A stretch of DNA of 64,000 bases from Prosopocoilus inquinatus. Taxonomy: Eukaryota; Arthropoda; Insecta; Coleoptera; Lucanidae. Numbering within the stretch: the first letter of the stretch is position 1; each line of letters starts with the position of its first letter. The notes below the pieces were generated by a model, which worked only from the letters and a program-made list of their open reading frames with translations, was not told the DNA's origin and ran no database searches. The stretch covers positions 22,361,001-22,425,000 of the forward strand of contig CM069872.1 in assembly GCA_036172665.1 (NCBI GenBank), in the 5' to 3' direction. Both the position numbers and the translations under genes were made by a program. Shown in pieces: positions 30,410 through 41,990 of the stretch.

Positions 30410-30931
30410 ATGGCTTCGTCGGCTTCTGCACCGCTGATTGTTCTTATCGAAAACTTTCTACAACAAGAGATAAAACCAACGTATTTCCCATTTGTAAACG
30501 AAATAACTTATGAAGTAACTAATTCGTTGAGAATTTCAACGGGTTTGGCAGTGAATGAGAATTTCCAATCCTCAGTGAAAATATGTCAAGGTTCGACAAC
30601 GAAACGTCACAAAGAAGTGGTGTTATTTGCGAATAAGTGGCACGAGCTTTTACAATACTTTCCACAATTCGAAAACCATTTAAAGCTAAAGAGTTTGGGA
30701 TGTCATCGATATGCAACATCGACGACGACGACGGCGGCGACATTGGGAGAACAACACACGTGTTCCAAGTATGAGATCTGCAGTGGTGAAATAAATTTAA
30801 TCTTTGTTGAATCGAGAGGTAAATTTAAAGTGAAAATTGTTAGAAATAACGTAAACGTGGAACTAGATAAAACATTGTCTGCTAAATTTAAAAAAATAAT
30901 TAACGTAGTCGATTACCGCGCAAGAAGATGA
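30410..30931 (+). CDS. Unrecognised 173-aa protein
   Basis: It starts MASSASAPLIVLIENFLQQE and contains KICQGSTTKRHKEVVLFANKWHELLQYFPQFE, then a low-complexity ATSTTTTAAT insert from GACGACGACGGCGG-type repeats. CSGEINLIFVESRGKFKVKI follows. The KEVVLF-W-L pattern and later beta-strand-like GEINL segment are faintly like a PC4-type single-strand-binding fold. That is only an impression. The stop overlaps the ATG of the next frame (ATGA at 30928-30931). It lies next to the mariner and not far from the small protein at 27901, so it may belong to the same virus- or Polinton-like remnant. Confidence 0.4.
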   Translation: MASSASAPLIVLIENFLQQEIKPTYFPFVNEITYEVTNSLRISTGLAVNENFQSSVKICQGSTTKRHKEVVLFANKWHELLQYFPQFENHLKLKSLGCHRYATSTTTTAATLGEQHTCSKYEICSGEINLIFVESRGKFKVKIVRNNVNVELDKTLSAKFKKIINVVDYRARR

Positions 30932-31104
30932 GAAAAATTAGAATTACTCCCTTTTATTGCAAGGAGGTGATTGAATTAATTGCTGTTAATAAGCCTGATG
31001 CTGAAGACTTAATCTCGTATGGATTGAATTTGATCGCGGGAAATTCGAAAACTGCAGACGGTTCGTTAACATGGTATTCGGAATGTATGGACTGTATGTT
31101 ATAA
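30928..31104 (+). CDS. Unrecognised 58-aa frame overlapping the previous gene
   Basis: ATGAGAAAAATT overlaps the preceding stop. The product reads MRKIRITPFYCKEVIELIAV and continues with NKPDAEDLISYGLNLIAG to a TAA near 31102. It may be the C-terminal continuation of the 173-aa protein after a frameshift. No family recognised. Confidence 0.3.
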   Translation: MRKIRITPFYCKEVIELIAVNKPDAEDLISYGLNLIAGNSKTADGSLTWYSECMDCML

Positions 31105-31188
31105 CCTTTTACGATGCAAGAGAATAGAATAAAGGCTGATGTGGGACGAATAAAGTGCTTGTTTTGATCAGAATGTGAAGACGTACTT

Positions 31189-31698
31189 TTGAAAGTGAAC
31201 GAGGTGTTGAAATACAGCGGTGAAAATTTTGGATTGAAGAACATGAACTCCGAGTATATTTCGTACGTTCCTACACATATTCTATTGCAACAACAATCTC
31301 CGTTGGATTTATACTGCATCTGGAAAAAGTTGCCGTTACATATTCAACAAGATAAAGAGCTGCAGGTACGTTTACCTTGTTTTGCTCATTCAAACAAGAT
31401 TGGCAGAACAGAAACACAACGAAGACCGCAACTTTTCTATTTCGAGTGTCGCGAATGTTTAGTCGAGGCGTCCGTCGCATTATATTTCGAAATCATGAAT
31501 CTTACAATTGTTTTCACCATAGTTGTAAATACAACAATGTATATAAACCTTAAAGACGTGGACTATGATTACGATGGAAATGACATTTGGCCGGACAAAT
31601 GGACAGAGCTTAATTTCTTGTCAGCATCAGGGAATTCGATATTGCTGCAAAGGAAACTTGAGAAGCAAACCGAAGAAGCTCTCTCTCTCTCTCTTTGA
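31189..31698 (+). CDS. Unrecognised 169-aa protein
   Basis: It begins MKVNEVLKYSGENFGLKNMN and includes YVPTHILLQQQSPLDLYCIW and a hydrophobic stretch FEIMNLTIVFTIVVNTTMYI that could span a membrane. It ends in a repetitive SLSLSL tail encoded by a CTCTCTCT microsatellite. It is spaced 85 bases from the previous frame on the same strand, as if part of one degraded transcription unit. No family assignment. Confidence 0.3.
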   Translation: MKVNEVLKYSGENFGLKNMNSEYISYVPTHILLQQQSPLDLYCIWKKLPLHIQQDKELQVRLPCFAHSNKIGRTETQRRPQLFYFECRECLVEASVALYFEIMNLTIVFTIVVNTTMYINLKDVDYDYDGNDIWPDKWTELNFLSASGNSILLQRKLEKQTEEALSLSL

Positions 31699-31699
31699 A

Positions 31700-33030
31700 A
31701 GTGATTTTTCGACTTCTAAGTCTTCATCGCTCCAAGTTTTACCGCGTTTTATCGCTGTCTCCGATTCTCCATATTACTGAGACTATTAGTTGCTGCAGTA
31801 CTAGTTTCCAATCTTTTATTTTGCTTTTCAACAGGCAGAAAAGAATATTTTTCTGTTTTATCTCTTTAATTAGATCTTGTAAAGGTTCGGTGATGGGTTT
31901 ATATTTCTTATATAATATATTATCTCTTTCGAGTTTACTTTTTTTCAAAGATAAATATTACTTTCTTATTGCCTTACTAGCTTTAATAATATCCAATCTT
32001 ACTTTCTGTTTTCTATATATATAGCTGTTTGGAACAACGATGACGACGACGACGACAATAACTAGCACGCCGCCGTGACGTACCTACTAATAATAATATA
32101 TTTATCGAAACCTTTGCGATATCTACCTTTGTCTATATTCCTTTGCCTATACACAGAAAAAAAAATGTAGTAGTATGTTCTACAATTATAAAGATTTGTA
32201 CTACAATTTGCGTTTAAAAAGGAACCAGCTATTTATTGTAATGAATATTTCTAAACTTCTTCTGTAGTTTACTTTCTTATGCATTATTACAAAATTTACT
32301 TTATGACGTAGCAAAATTTACTATTTTCTACAGTAAATTTTAGAAATTTGTATAGGAAACCTGCAAAATGCTTTAGTCGTTCTGATTTCAAAGACGGTCG
32401 GTCGGCAAATGCATGCCAACCAATTGTATTTAAAATCAGGGCTGGAAAGACAATAGTTTAGCGCCACCATTTTCTCCCCACATTATTTTGGCTGTAATCA
32501 TACATTTTCACGAAATTATTAATCTGCAATTATGAGACGTTGAAAAAAAGCTTATTTATGGTACAACTCATAGAAACAACTATCGAAAATATTAATAAAA
32601 TTTATTTTTTTTTATGTGTACATAACATAAAATACTTCAGGATCACTAAAAACAAACTTATTCAACCTTATAAACTTTGGCAATAAATTTATATTTAAGA
32701 CTTTCTTGACACCTTGCAAGATTTGTTATAAAATCCTAAGATTTGTTATAAAATCTTGCAAGGTGTCACACGGGTCTAAAGTACTAAAATAAATAAATAA
32801 GAAAAAGAAACAATATTATTATAACAAAGAAAAAGTAACAATATAAACAAGAAAAAGTAACAGTGTTACTACAAACAAGAAAAGTAATAATATTACAATA
32901 AAAGACAGAATAACAATATTACTATTAACAAAGAAAATGCCTAACTCTAACAAGTGCTTAATAAAATGGAACAGTATAACAAAGAAACTTTTTAGATGCT
33001 ACTTCATATAATTGTTTCATAATATACCAT
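31700..33030. other. Non-coding stretch with simple repeats and a hairpin
   Basis: A GATGACGACGACGACGACA microsatellite lies at about 32039-32057. A 60-bp hairpin with arms GACACCTTGCAAGATTT / AAATCTTGCAAGGTGTC lies at 32708-32767. 32800-32940 is a degenerate tandem array of AAGAAAAAGTAACAATATTA-like units. The short frames at 31565-32024 have no recognisable motifs. Confidence 0.55.
32708..32767. repeat. Short hairpin with internal direct repeat
   Basis: The arms GACACCTTGCAAGATTT and their inverse enclose two direct copies of AAGATTTGTTATAAAATC-like sequence. It could be a terminator-like or element-end structure; no function is assigned. Confidence 0.6.
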
Positions 33031-33034
33031 AATA

Positions 33035-33395
33035 TTATGTTACATAACGTAAAGATACACATTTTTTACCAAAATCTAATTGTGATAGTAAACATGGATT
33101 ATGATCATGTAATGAATGAAACTCAATCATTTTATTAGTTCTTGATTGGAAAACTTCAAAAGCATGTATGTATTTGTTGAAACAAACAGTATCTAATATA
33201 TTACACAAAAAATATACATCTGTGTTATTATATAAAAATATCTTTATAATTTTGCCAAACAAAGGCAAAAATTCAAAGCTTAATATTAATATAACATTAG
33301 GCTTATACAACGTTCCTCGAATATCTATCCAGTCAAGATCTGATACTTCAATAGATTTTGGTACAGGGAAGTATAGTTTTCTTGTTACCGTTCAA
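33035..33395 (-). pseudogene. CACTA/EnSpm transposase, C-terminal segment
   Basis: The minus-strand frame reads RKLYFPVPKSIEVSDLDWID then TLYKPNVILILSFEFLPLFGK-IIKIF...VYFLCNILDTVCFNKYIHAFEV. This matches the C-terminal domain that follows the catalytic core in animal EnSpm (TNP2-like) transposases. It lies on the same strand as the core at 34735-35931, separated from it by about 1.3 kb of unrelated sequence. Confidence 0.6.
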
Positions 33396-34730
33396 TTTCT
33401 GTCCGACCCCGAATCACCCTGTATATTGCTCCCCGTGAAATATTTTCGCAAACCGCCCGGCGAACTCTTTGCGTTCCGCCAATTTGCTTTCAAAGTATTT
33501 CCCCAGTGTTATTTGTTTTCCTGTAAAAATTAGGATAAGGAAAATTTGGGTTAATTTTTCGGTCGCATAGATACTTTATTTAGCATTTTAGATTTACGCA
33601 TTATTGCAACATATTGTGAAATCAGCAATTTCTTTCCCACGAAAGCTATACAGAAATTGAACCCCGGCATTTAAGCCCATTGGTCCTCGTTGACGTAAGA
33701 TTCTGTCGCGGTTGGCGGAGGTATCCTATCTCTTCTTTTTTCTAACCCCATCTCTTTTTCGTTCGCCTGCGCGAAGCGATTTTTCAGAACAGAATTGACC
33801 CCATACTTCTCGGTGCAACAACATGTCTCGCATTGGTGTGTTCTTTTTGTGTGTGTTTTCGCTCAAAATTGATGTTGGGGAATTCATCAACAGCTTCATT
33901 GCTGGATTAATCTGTTGTGCAGAGAAAAAAATTAATGCACTCGTATTGTCTATGCCTGTTCCCTTCCAAGTAGTTCTGCGAACAGGTGAGTCGTTGTTTG
34001 TTCTGTTTCGCTTCGAAACTTTCTATCGCGTATCTTCCTTCCTTACAGGCTTTAGTTCAGGGGTACCTTTACCTCTGCGCCGCATTCGTTAAGAATTCAC
34101 GGTATTTGTGGCCGTTCACCGCATCTGCACGGTCCCGTGAGCCTTAACGTACCCCCTTGGAGCTGCCCAACACGCCGACCGACGTTTGGAACGAGTAGGA
34201 ACAAGGTTTGCTTGCCTTTCGTTATTGTTGTTTTATTTTACGAGCACTCCTCCCGGATAAAGGCGTGTATTTACGCGGTGCGCGTTGACTTTATTTGGAT
34301 TCGCCGTTTGACATTTTTGCGTACCGCTCCTGTCAATTTTAAAGTCACCGATGCGTCTATTTTAAGCGCATTTATGTATGAGTAATGTAATTTGGCTGTT
34401 GCTGCTAGATTTAATTGATAATTACGTTGCATATGCGATTTTGTTTCAGTTTATACTGGTTTGACATTTTTTTTTCTGTGTTTCATTGAATTTATGTTTA
34501 TTTTACGATTGTGTATTGCGTTTAATAAAACTGTATATTGATAGTATCTTGGATGAGTCGTGGTTTTCTGAATTTTTTCCCGCGATTCCCCATAGCCAAA
34601 AAGAAATTAAGTGGCGCCTTTATTTTGTTCTGTTGGTACTGTTTGATGGTCCAGATTTAGTTTTTTTTTAACCCACTCTATCCCGCTGAGGCTGGCTGGC
34701 GACGCCGAAACATCTGTCACGGCGATCACT
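33396..34730. other. ~1.3-kb insertion splitting the EnSpm transposase
   Basis: Transposase similarity stops near 33395 and resumes near 34735. The intervening block is richer in G+C, with ACCCTGTATATTG near its left edge. I found no clear inverted ends or target duplication, so the nature of the insertion is open. A candidate spliced ORF (33823-34092) lies within it. Confidence 0.45.
33823..34092 (+). CDS. Candidate small ORF with a possible intron
   Basis: ATG at 33823 opens MSRIGVFFLCVFSLKIDVGE. A GTGAGT donor at 33987 and a CTTCCTTACAG acceptor near 34048 would remove about 63 bases and keep the frame (to GFSSGVPLPLRRIR and stop at 34092). The unspliced frame is also open. No family recognised. 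It could equally be a 5' exon of an element transcript. Confidence 0.2.
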   Translation: MSRIGVFFLCVFSLKIDVGEFINSFIAGLICCAEKKINALVLSMPVPFQVVLRTGESLFVLFRFETFYRVSSFLTGFSSGVPLPLRRIR

Positions 34731-34734
34731 TGTG

Positions 34735-35931
34735 ATACCTGTACAAGTAGGTAGCATTCTATGTTCGTCGTCAATGATAGAAAATTTACCCCACGATAAA
34801 TTTTCTCTGAGAGGAGACAGTAAAATGTGGCATAATTTCAGCTGTGATTTATTAGCCATAGTATGTATTATATTTTTAAAAGAACCAGAGACATTAGAAG
34901 TAAATTTAGATTCCCTATGTTTTTGTTCTGACCTCATGCTCCAAATATTCACTAATGGACCAACTTTTTCAAATATCATACTGTAATGTAATAAATGGTG
35001 ATGTTTTGGTTTTAGATCTTTACAATATTTCAGTATTAATAAACAATATTTTTCCACTGCTACTTGAAGTCGTATACCTTCACTGAACTGTAAAGTAGGA
35101 GCTGTTACTATATCAATTATTTCGGGTAAAGTTGTCCAAATTCGCCAAATTTCTAATTCATGTGGGACAAAATCTACTATAAATAAACCAAGATATCTTG
35201 AAAAACAAAGCATTTCACTAGCTGACATTTTCAGCTTGGTTTTTAAATGATCTGTTGTAATAATCGGCGGAATATTTGTTTTTTCTGAAATACTAAAATC
35301 AAAAGCCTGTATTCTTTTATTTAATGTGTCTAATGTAAATAATTTTAAATCAATTATTAGTTTGCGTAGAAGGTAAGTAAGATCATACACACATACTCCT
35401 TCAAATAAATCGTGCATCACAAAGACGCTATAATTATTTACTACATGAAAATCTTCCACATCGTTCCACACACAGTACTCTTTGATGCCTGTTTATGATT
35501 AGATCATTCAATTGCAAATCGTTTTCGTATGACTCCGCAGTTCTGAGCATGTGCTTATTATCGATAAAAGTAGTTTTAGTTTCTTCCTTTACAAAACGGC
35601 AACTGAATTTAGCAGAAAAACTCTCTGTTAAACCCAAAATTGTATGTAGACCCAAATTATCTCCTAATATAACACCAAGCTTAAAATATATTATTTCAGT
35701 TTCGTTGTTTATTTGTACAGGTACACCAAACCGCTGCAGATAATTTAATTCTGATATAAGTTCTGAAAATGTGGCTCTATTGCCGGATTCCTTTCCATCA
35801 TTGGAATAAAATAAAGTAAATAGGTATATACTTGCTAAAGATGAAAACAGATTTTGTGGCATACAAGGTATGATTACATAAACAGCCCCTAATTTATTAG
35901 CATTAGAATGAGATCCTAAAGCATTGCCCAC
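34735..35931 (-). pseudogene. CACTA/EnSpm (TNP2-like) transposase core
   Basis: Two overlapping frames form one broken protein. 35931-35434 has GNALGSHSNANKLGAVYVII, FSELISELNYLQRFGVPV and the conserved GDNLGLHTI. 35471-34735 has VMHDLFEGVCVYDLTYLL, LKMSASEMLCFSRYLGLFIV, LKPKHHHLLHYSMIF and WSMRSEQKHRESK. These are the hallmark blocks of CACTA/EnSpm transposases in animals. A frameshift near 35450 separates them. The residues after about 34735 belong to inserted sequence. Confidence 0.82.
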
Positions 35932-36298
35932 TTGATAGTCATCAAAATATAAGAATAATGGAAAGACAGTACTATTGCCGTAATCTTGAATTTTTGATTT
36001 CCAGAAGTCTCCTTGAATAAAATTTATGTAGGTAGTCGAATTTTTTTATTTTTCTATATGATCCTTGACAGCAGTCAATACGCCTTGTTTCTCGAACATT
36101 TTTTTAAAAATTTTTCGTAAAGGGATTATTTTTCCATAAACTAATACTGGTTTCAACGAAACCGTTTCATTAACCGTTATAACAATGTTTCATTCACCAA
36201 TTATAAAGTCATTTGCTGGAATGAATTCTCCACATTTTTGAAAATATTGAAATCTTTTATATTCTGTTTCTAAACCAGAAAAAGAATTTTCATATATT

Positions 36299-36583
36299 TC
36301 AAATAGTTTTTTTTAAGAGTTCCATGTTTTCTTGAGATTCATTTAACGCCAATAGACGTTCCAGAATAATATTTCTTAAATTATGAACCATTCCAGAACA
36401 AAATATATCGCTGGTATCATCAATAATTGTCTGAACAACATTGCGAGGAACCAGTGAATTGTTATATAATTTTAAAATATAATGTTTAATGCTATGGTAC
36501 AAAGATGTTTTAATGTCATTAATCATAGTTTCAATATCTTTATAAGAATTAATATTTTCATCACTGCCATTAGTGGCAGTCAA
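36299..36583 (-). pseudogene. EnSpm transposase, N-terminal helical segment
   Basis: Ninety-four residues (NSYKDIETMINDIKTSLYHS, SLVPRNVVQTIIDDTSDIF) precede the core on the same strand. A helical segment of this kind lies between the zinc finger and core in EnSpm proteins. The connection to the core (35930-36298) is broken by stops but still contains readable pieces. Confidence 0.5.
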
Positions 36584-36645
36584 AACATTTTCAGAATAAG
36601 AATCACTTTCTAGATTGGAATTTGAATCAATTGCTTCAATAAGGT

Positions 36646-36843
36646 TTAAACAAATTTGCGTATTCTGAGTTTTATTTTTTTTACCGCGGAAATATTTATG
36701 TCTTCTGAAAGCTGTGCATTCAAATGTCTACGAAACGCACATAATGAATTAAATACACAACAGCAGTTTTTCTGAGCGCTGTTATCACTGTTATCTTTAA
36801 CGTTATGTTCTAATTTTAAATGAAATATAAGAGTTCTTGGCAA
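36646..36843 (-). pseudogene. EnSpm transposase, N-terminal zinc-finger-like segment
   Basis: Sixty-five residues with LIFHLKLEHNV and CCCVFNSLCAFRRHLNAQ, which fits C2H2-type finger pieces (C-C...H-H) found at the N terminus of animal EnSpm transposases. It is upstream of the other segments on the minus strand. Confidence 0.45.
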
Positions 36844-37239
36844 CTAAAACATACCGTTACAGTAATAACAAATAAACATAATGTTCACTTCAAAGTAACA
36901 TCTAATTTTTTAATTTTTAAACATTACTACTCAAAGCTTTTATCACATAATTTTTGTAAGTCTGATATCAATGATGTTACACTAACATATTTACAAATTT
37001 GTAGTTCTTTTTGTGTTAATTAAATGGATTCTAATAATGAAAAGTTACGTGACGTGATACACCTAATAGGAGAAAACATTCAAAACTGTCTTTTGGCGTC
37101 AAGATTACAAGAATTAAGAAGTATTTACAAAAAGCTAAAAAACAATTTGAATATTTAATATAAATTTTCTAGATCCAATGCTTCATTGTCAATCTTAATT
37201 TGTTCATTGTTTTCTGTTATTTTCTAATTTAATACTTAT
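36844..37239 (+). other. Flank with one very short ORF
   Basis: ATG at 37024 opens a 44-codon frame (MDSNNEKLRDVIHLIGENIQ...) ending near 37158. It is charged and helical in character, with no family. Everything else is AT-rich and non-coding. Confidence 0.25.
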
Positions 37240-37563
37240 TACTCTTAATTTGTACATTATTTTGTTATTTTCTGATATGTTAATTAAATTAAGTAATATT
37301 TGTTAATTTATCAACAAAATAAAGCAGACCGATCGAAAAGGCTAAAAAAACGTCAATATTGTAATTAAAAAAATGAGTAATTGCAGTTTCGCGATTTTTT
37401 CAGTTTGGACAAAAACATTTGGCGTTTTATGAAAACCCATTACTGAACACCCTGTATATCCAAAAATAATTTTAGAAAATAGGGCAGACTGAGATACACC
37501 TTTAGACGGTAGAGAAGACCGCGGCTCTGGGTAGACAGTCTGTATAAGACTTCTTTCTAAAGT
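37240..37563 (+). repeat. ~325-bp interspersed repeat, copy A
   Basis: TTAATTTGTACATTATTTTG through GACTTCTTTCTAAAGTAAA is nearly identical to 50695-51018, including ACACCCTGTATATCC and GAAGACCGCGGCTCTGGGT. By eye there are only a few differences, so one copy arose recently from the other or from a common source. Confidence 0.88.
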
Positions 37564-37831
37564 AAATTCTACGAATCACCATAACAACCATTCATAAAAT
37601 TCAACTTATTTGCCAGATAACGTTATCGAGAACTTTATTCGAAGGTGGAAAGACCCGGCCTTAGAATGGTAATTTCGACAGACAAAACAGCAGTCAGAAA
37701 ATCATTGATTTAATAGTTAGTTTTATAATAAACAACAATAAAGATGCTTATAATTAAAGTTTTATTTGACCTTTATTATTACATACATCTAACAAAAATA
37801 CAAGAAAAGCATTTGTTATATGCAAAAATAA

Positions 37832-39803
37832 TTATAGTTTAGAGTTTGAATACATTTGTAATTTATGTTCTTTCAACATTACATCAGGAATCTCCACATC
37901 ATAACAGTTGTTTTTACCAATAAAACTTTTTGTATGCAAAATACCACAGAGTACTTTCGTGGAGAGTCTGGTTCTTACTTTATTTTTATTTAAATTTATC
38001 GCAGAGAACAATCTTTCCACTGAAGCGCTGGAGTGTGGTAAAATTAATAGCGAAAGCACAAAATTTATTAAATGATTGTAAAACAATGTACCATGAGCTT
38101 TTCTCTTTTCTCGCAATTTCATCCAAAAGTCTACAATATGAGTATCATAATAATCTTTTAAAATGTTATCATTTCGTAACGTTCTGAATTGTAAATCTAG
38201 TACATCTAAATCTTCAACAAATGAGAAAAATGTTTTAAAGGTACAAGTGAAACGGTTTTTTTTTTCCCAAATAAGTTTCGGCTCTATGAGTCGTAATTCT
38301 TTTAATGCTTCTAAATCTTTTAAAGGAAAACTTTTATATAACTGGAACGCGGCTTCAATGTAAAAGTTGAGAAGATTAAGTTTAATATTATGTTTTTCTT
38401 CATTAGATATGCGACCATCATTCAATAACAGGGCAACTTTTGGTCCAAAATAAATGTCTTCAATTGTAGAAAAATGATTAGGATTTCTGAATTGAATATT
38501 CTCCAAAGGAGTAGTATTCAAGTAATCCGGTTTTAAATAAAAATCTAAGATAGTTTTGTAAGCAGTTGTTATTTTATTATAGATTTCTGTAATTTTTGGA
38601 GATTCAGACTGAAATTCTTTGTTAAGTTCAGTGAAGATGGGTAAAACAAAAGATAAAAACGTAATATATATTTTATTTGAAAAGTTATTAAACTCGTACA
38701 AATTTTCAACTGTTTTATCTTTTTTGTCAACGTATTGAGATGTCAAATATAAACTTAATGCATCCCATTATTCCAATATTCGTTCGACGGCTGCTTTTAG
38801 TGACAGCCAACGAGTATCAAAAACATACAGGAGTTTATGTAATTTTGTTTCTGTAAAAACTTGAAATTCTTTAGATTCATTTAATCGTTTAAAACTGTGA
38901 TTCATGTGACCATATAAGGACTTGATAAGTACCTCAACATTATCGGGTATTTGCTTGCAAGCATTAGAAGCACATAATGCTACTGAGTGACATATACACC
39001 GAAAAATAAAAATATTGGGAATATCACGTTTCAGAAGGGCAGAAACAGAATTATTTTTCCCCATCATGGTACTCGCACCATCTGCAGCAAACGCGATCAA
39101 GTTATTTTTATATGGGACATTATTGCTGTTAAAAAAATTAACTATTAAAGAATATAAGTTTTGTGCATTTGCTTCTGCAACTTGAATTAGAGTTAAAAAA
39201 AAGTGTCACATATTGCACCATTTTCAAAATACCTCACTATTACAGCTAAATATTTTACAGCGGACCGATCAGTGGACTCATCTATTATAAGAGAGAATTT
39301 ATTCTCAGAAATAATATCAATAACCTTTTTCTGATTGTAGCCACCTGTTACATTAGTAACAATTGCAGTGCACTTTTTTTTACATCAGGTTCTGATTGTA
39401 AAATAAGTAAGACCAAGTGGTCAACACTATTGAAGGATAAATTATGTTCTACAATAAAGTTAGCAATTTTAATTTCGTTACTTTTAACCTTTTTTTCAAT
39501 CGGTGTGAATTCATTCATCTGGAGCTTTCTATTCGCCTTAATTGTTGCTGCTTTATTTGTGTGTTTTCTGGTTTTTTGATGTTTGAGAAGCTCTGATTTT
39601 CCACAGACATAATCATTTCCACATAACGTACAAAAAAAATAGCCGTCTCCAAGTTTGCTTGGTTTGACCCATAACTTGAAATCTTCTTGTTTTTCCCAGA
39701 TTGCCTGGTATTTGTGATAATACTTCTTCGTCTTTTTCTGTTTTTGTGCGACTTCTTGTGCACGTGCATCGACCTCTTCAACAAAGTCATCGTCGCCGTC
39801 CAT
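37832..39803 (-). pseudogene. hAT transposase (BED-type finger), degenerate
   Basis: The pieces in order are as follows. 39803-39348 carries a charged N terminus and a C2H2/BED finger (FFCTLCGNDYVCGKSELLKHQKTRKH). 39350-39190, in other frames, carries VTNVTGGYNQKK and IIDESTDRSAVKYLAVIVRY. 39100-38768 carries FAADGASTMMGKNNSV and FRCICHSVALCASNA. 38746-37832 carries the C-terminal dimerisation domain (LLILPHSSASVERLFSAINL). This is the normal hAT order with catalytic DESTD and the C/H motif retained. Lesions are frameshifts in poly-A/T runs near 39375 and 39200 and an in-frame TAA near 38766. No hAT ends or 8-bp duplication were located. Confidence 0.85.
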
Positions 39804-40089
39804 TTAAGGTTTTGCCTTGCACTAAAACTCAGTTTCTATAGCAAAATCACAATAAAATGAATAAAAGTGTTCCTTACATTGTATAATCGCAAAACGTACC
39901 TTAAAGAGTTGGAGTTCTCTTAAAGCTAGTTTAGACTGTGTGATTTTGCATGTAACGTGTCCTATGATAACAGCATGTCAAAAATCATACAGTTGCGAAA
40001 ACCGTGTGAGTCACAATCGTAACGTTTAGACGGGCTGTTGTGTCACAAGAGATTTGTGAGCATTAGTTGTCAAGAAAGTAAGGTTAGAA

Positions 40090-41511
40090 ATGTCTCCTTT
40101 GCGAAATCAAAGGATGCGTGTTTATTATTTACAACTGACTATCAATGTACTGTTGCTGTTGCTATTTCAACGAAAGAGAAAATTATTACAAAGAAAGAAA
40201 CGTCAAGTACGGAAACTGTGGGCAAGAAAATGGTTGCAAAGAAGAAATGAAAACCGCGGAATATCAAACTTCGTATTTAATGAATTAGAATATGAAGATC
40301 CATTCAGTTTCAAAAATTTTACGAGAATGTCTGTAGCAATTTTTCGGGACCTACTCTCCAAAGTGGAGCCTATAATACAAAAGCAGAACACAGTGTTACG
40401 AGAAGCAATTCCTGCAAAACAAAGGTTAAACGATTTTTTAATGTTTAAAATATTTGGACCAGTAATCAGGTACTCTATTACAGATTGCTACTAACTTTGA
40501 GATTCCTGGCTACCGGGGAAAGCTATAAAAGTCTGCAAAACACATTTCGGATATCTGTACCCAGTATTTCCATTATTGTACCACAAACTATAAATGCAAT
40601 ATATATGACATTGAATCATGAATATTTACAGGTTTGTAGACTGTTAGAAAAGTTACAACAAATAAAGCGTTAACTAGTTGCACTTTCAGACTCCCAACAC
40701 AACTGAGGAATGGAAAAACATTGCAAATGCCTTTTATAAGTTGTGGAACTTTCCAAACTGGTTAGGTGCTTTAGGTAAGATGTATACAATTGCTATATAC
40801 ATAGTTAGTATTGAAAAATGGTTGTAGATGATAAGCATATTGCATTTCGTGCGAAGAAGAAAGATTGATCTTATTATTTTAACTATAAAGGTTTTAACAG
40901 TATTGTATTGTTGGCATTAGTTGATGCTGAATACAATTTTTTATATATTGATATCGGATGCAATGGCAGAGTAAGTGATGGTGGCGTTTATAATAATTCA
41001 ACATTATGCTCAGCAGTTGAATAAAATTTATTAAATTTCCCAAATGATGAGACTTTACCCGGCAGTAACATAAAGACGCCTTATGTTATCATTGCGGATG
41101 ATGCCTTTCGATTGACCACCAAATTGATGAAACCTCAGTCGTGCAAGAAGAGTTGTTGAAAATGCCTTTGGCATTTTAGCCAACCGTTTCCAAGTCTTGC
41201 AGAAAGAGATAAATTTATCTGCCAGTAAAGTACAGAACATTACTATGACGTGTTGTGTTTTACACAATCACATAAAGAAAAGAGATGGTAGGCGTTATTT
41301 GTATGGTACTGATAGTGAAAATACAATGTCAGTTAACATATCCCAAGGTATTTGGAGAGATGAAGTTTATATAACAAGACTTGAGAAATGTAGAATTAAA
41401 TTAAATGCAAAGGAATCAATTGAAATCCGTAAAAAAATTATTACATTTTTTAACGATATGGGAGTTGTACCAGTGTGGCAGTGGGAAGCAATCAAAAAGT
41501 TTAACTTCTAA
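40090..41511 (+). pseudogene. PIF/Harbinger DDE transposase, broken
   Basis: The start (MSPLRNQRMRVYYLQL...) opens a basic, helix-turn-helix-like N terminus; RKLWARKWLQRRNENRG and PFSFKNFTRMSVAIFRDLL follow. 40485-40673 has LRFLATGESYKSLQNTFRIS. The catalytic region around 40900-41120 has VDAEYNFLYIDIGCNGRVSD and YVIIADDAFRL. The C terminus (NITMTCCVLHNHIKKRDGRR, to 41511) is intact. Frameshifts near 40490 and 40680-41190 and several stops interrupt it. The motif set and order are those of Harbinger transposases, which need the MADF partner for nuclear import or binding. Confidence 0.85.
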
Positions 41512-41538
41512 GTTCTTTATTTTGTTACAAATTTCGTG

Positions 41539-41990
41539 TTAACCAAATAAAATCCGTAAAAAATGAACTACTAATTGTATTAATTGAGAAGCTGTACTTT
41601 CCCAATGGGAAGCAATAAACAAGTTTAACTTATAAGTTGTGTATTTTATTTGGCATGATACATTATTTTCCAAAATGTCCTCAACACCAGCTTTGAGTTT
41701 AGCTATGAATTGTTTTTTCCCTTGATACAGGATATTATTAATTTCATATTTCATATCGGTAATAATATCTTCATCGTCTATGCTGCTAAGCTCGGTGATG
41801 ATATAGTCGCCAAATGCACGATACCTTCATTGTGCTTGGGGCTCATCCAATACGTGTTGCAATTGTTGCAAAGTTTGAACTGTTTGGCTGACTATGCTAT
41901 CCTCTACTGGTGTTGTAATCACTTTGCGTTTCTTGGTGGGTGTGTTTGCAGGTTCTGCTACCTCTTCTGTCCGTGTATATGTACACGTCT
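41539..41990 (-). pseudogene. Harbinger MADF-protein gene, C-terminal part
   Basis: On the minus strand 41754-41539 reads MKYEINNILYQGKKQFIAKL, like the C-terminal BESS-type helix of Harbinger second proteins. 41990-41760 reads a degraded linker. The N-terminal MADF domain lies at 45381-45626, on the other side of the TTAA-flanked insertion. Splitting by that insertion is inferred from order and strand. Confidence 0.55.

Noticed and set aside
32153..34485. CACAGAAAAA / TTTTTCTGTG as EnSpm termini
   Set aside because: The second copy lies inside the inserted block and would cut the transposase; no matching 2-3-bp duplication.
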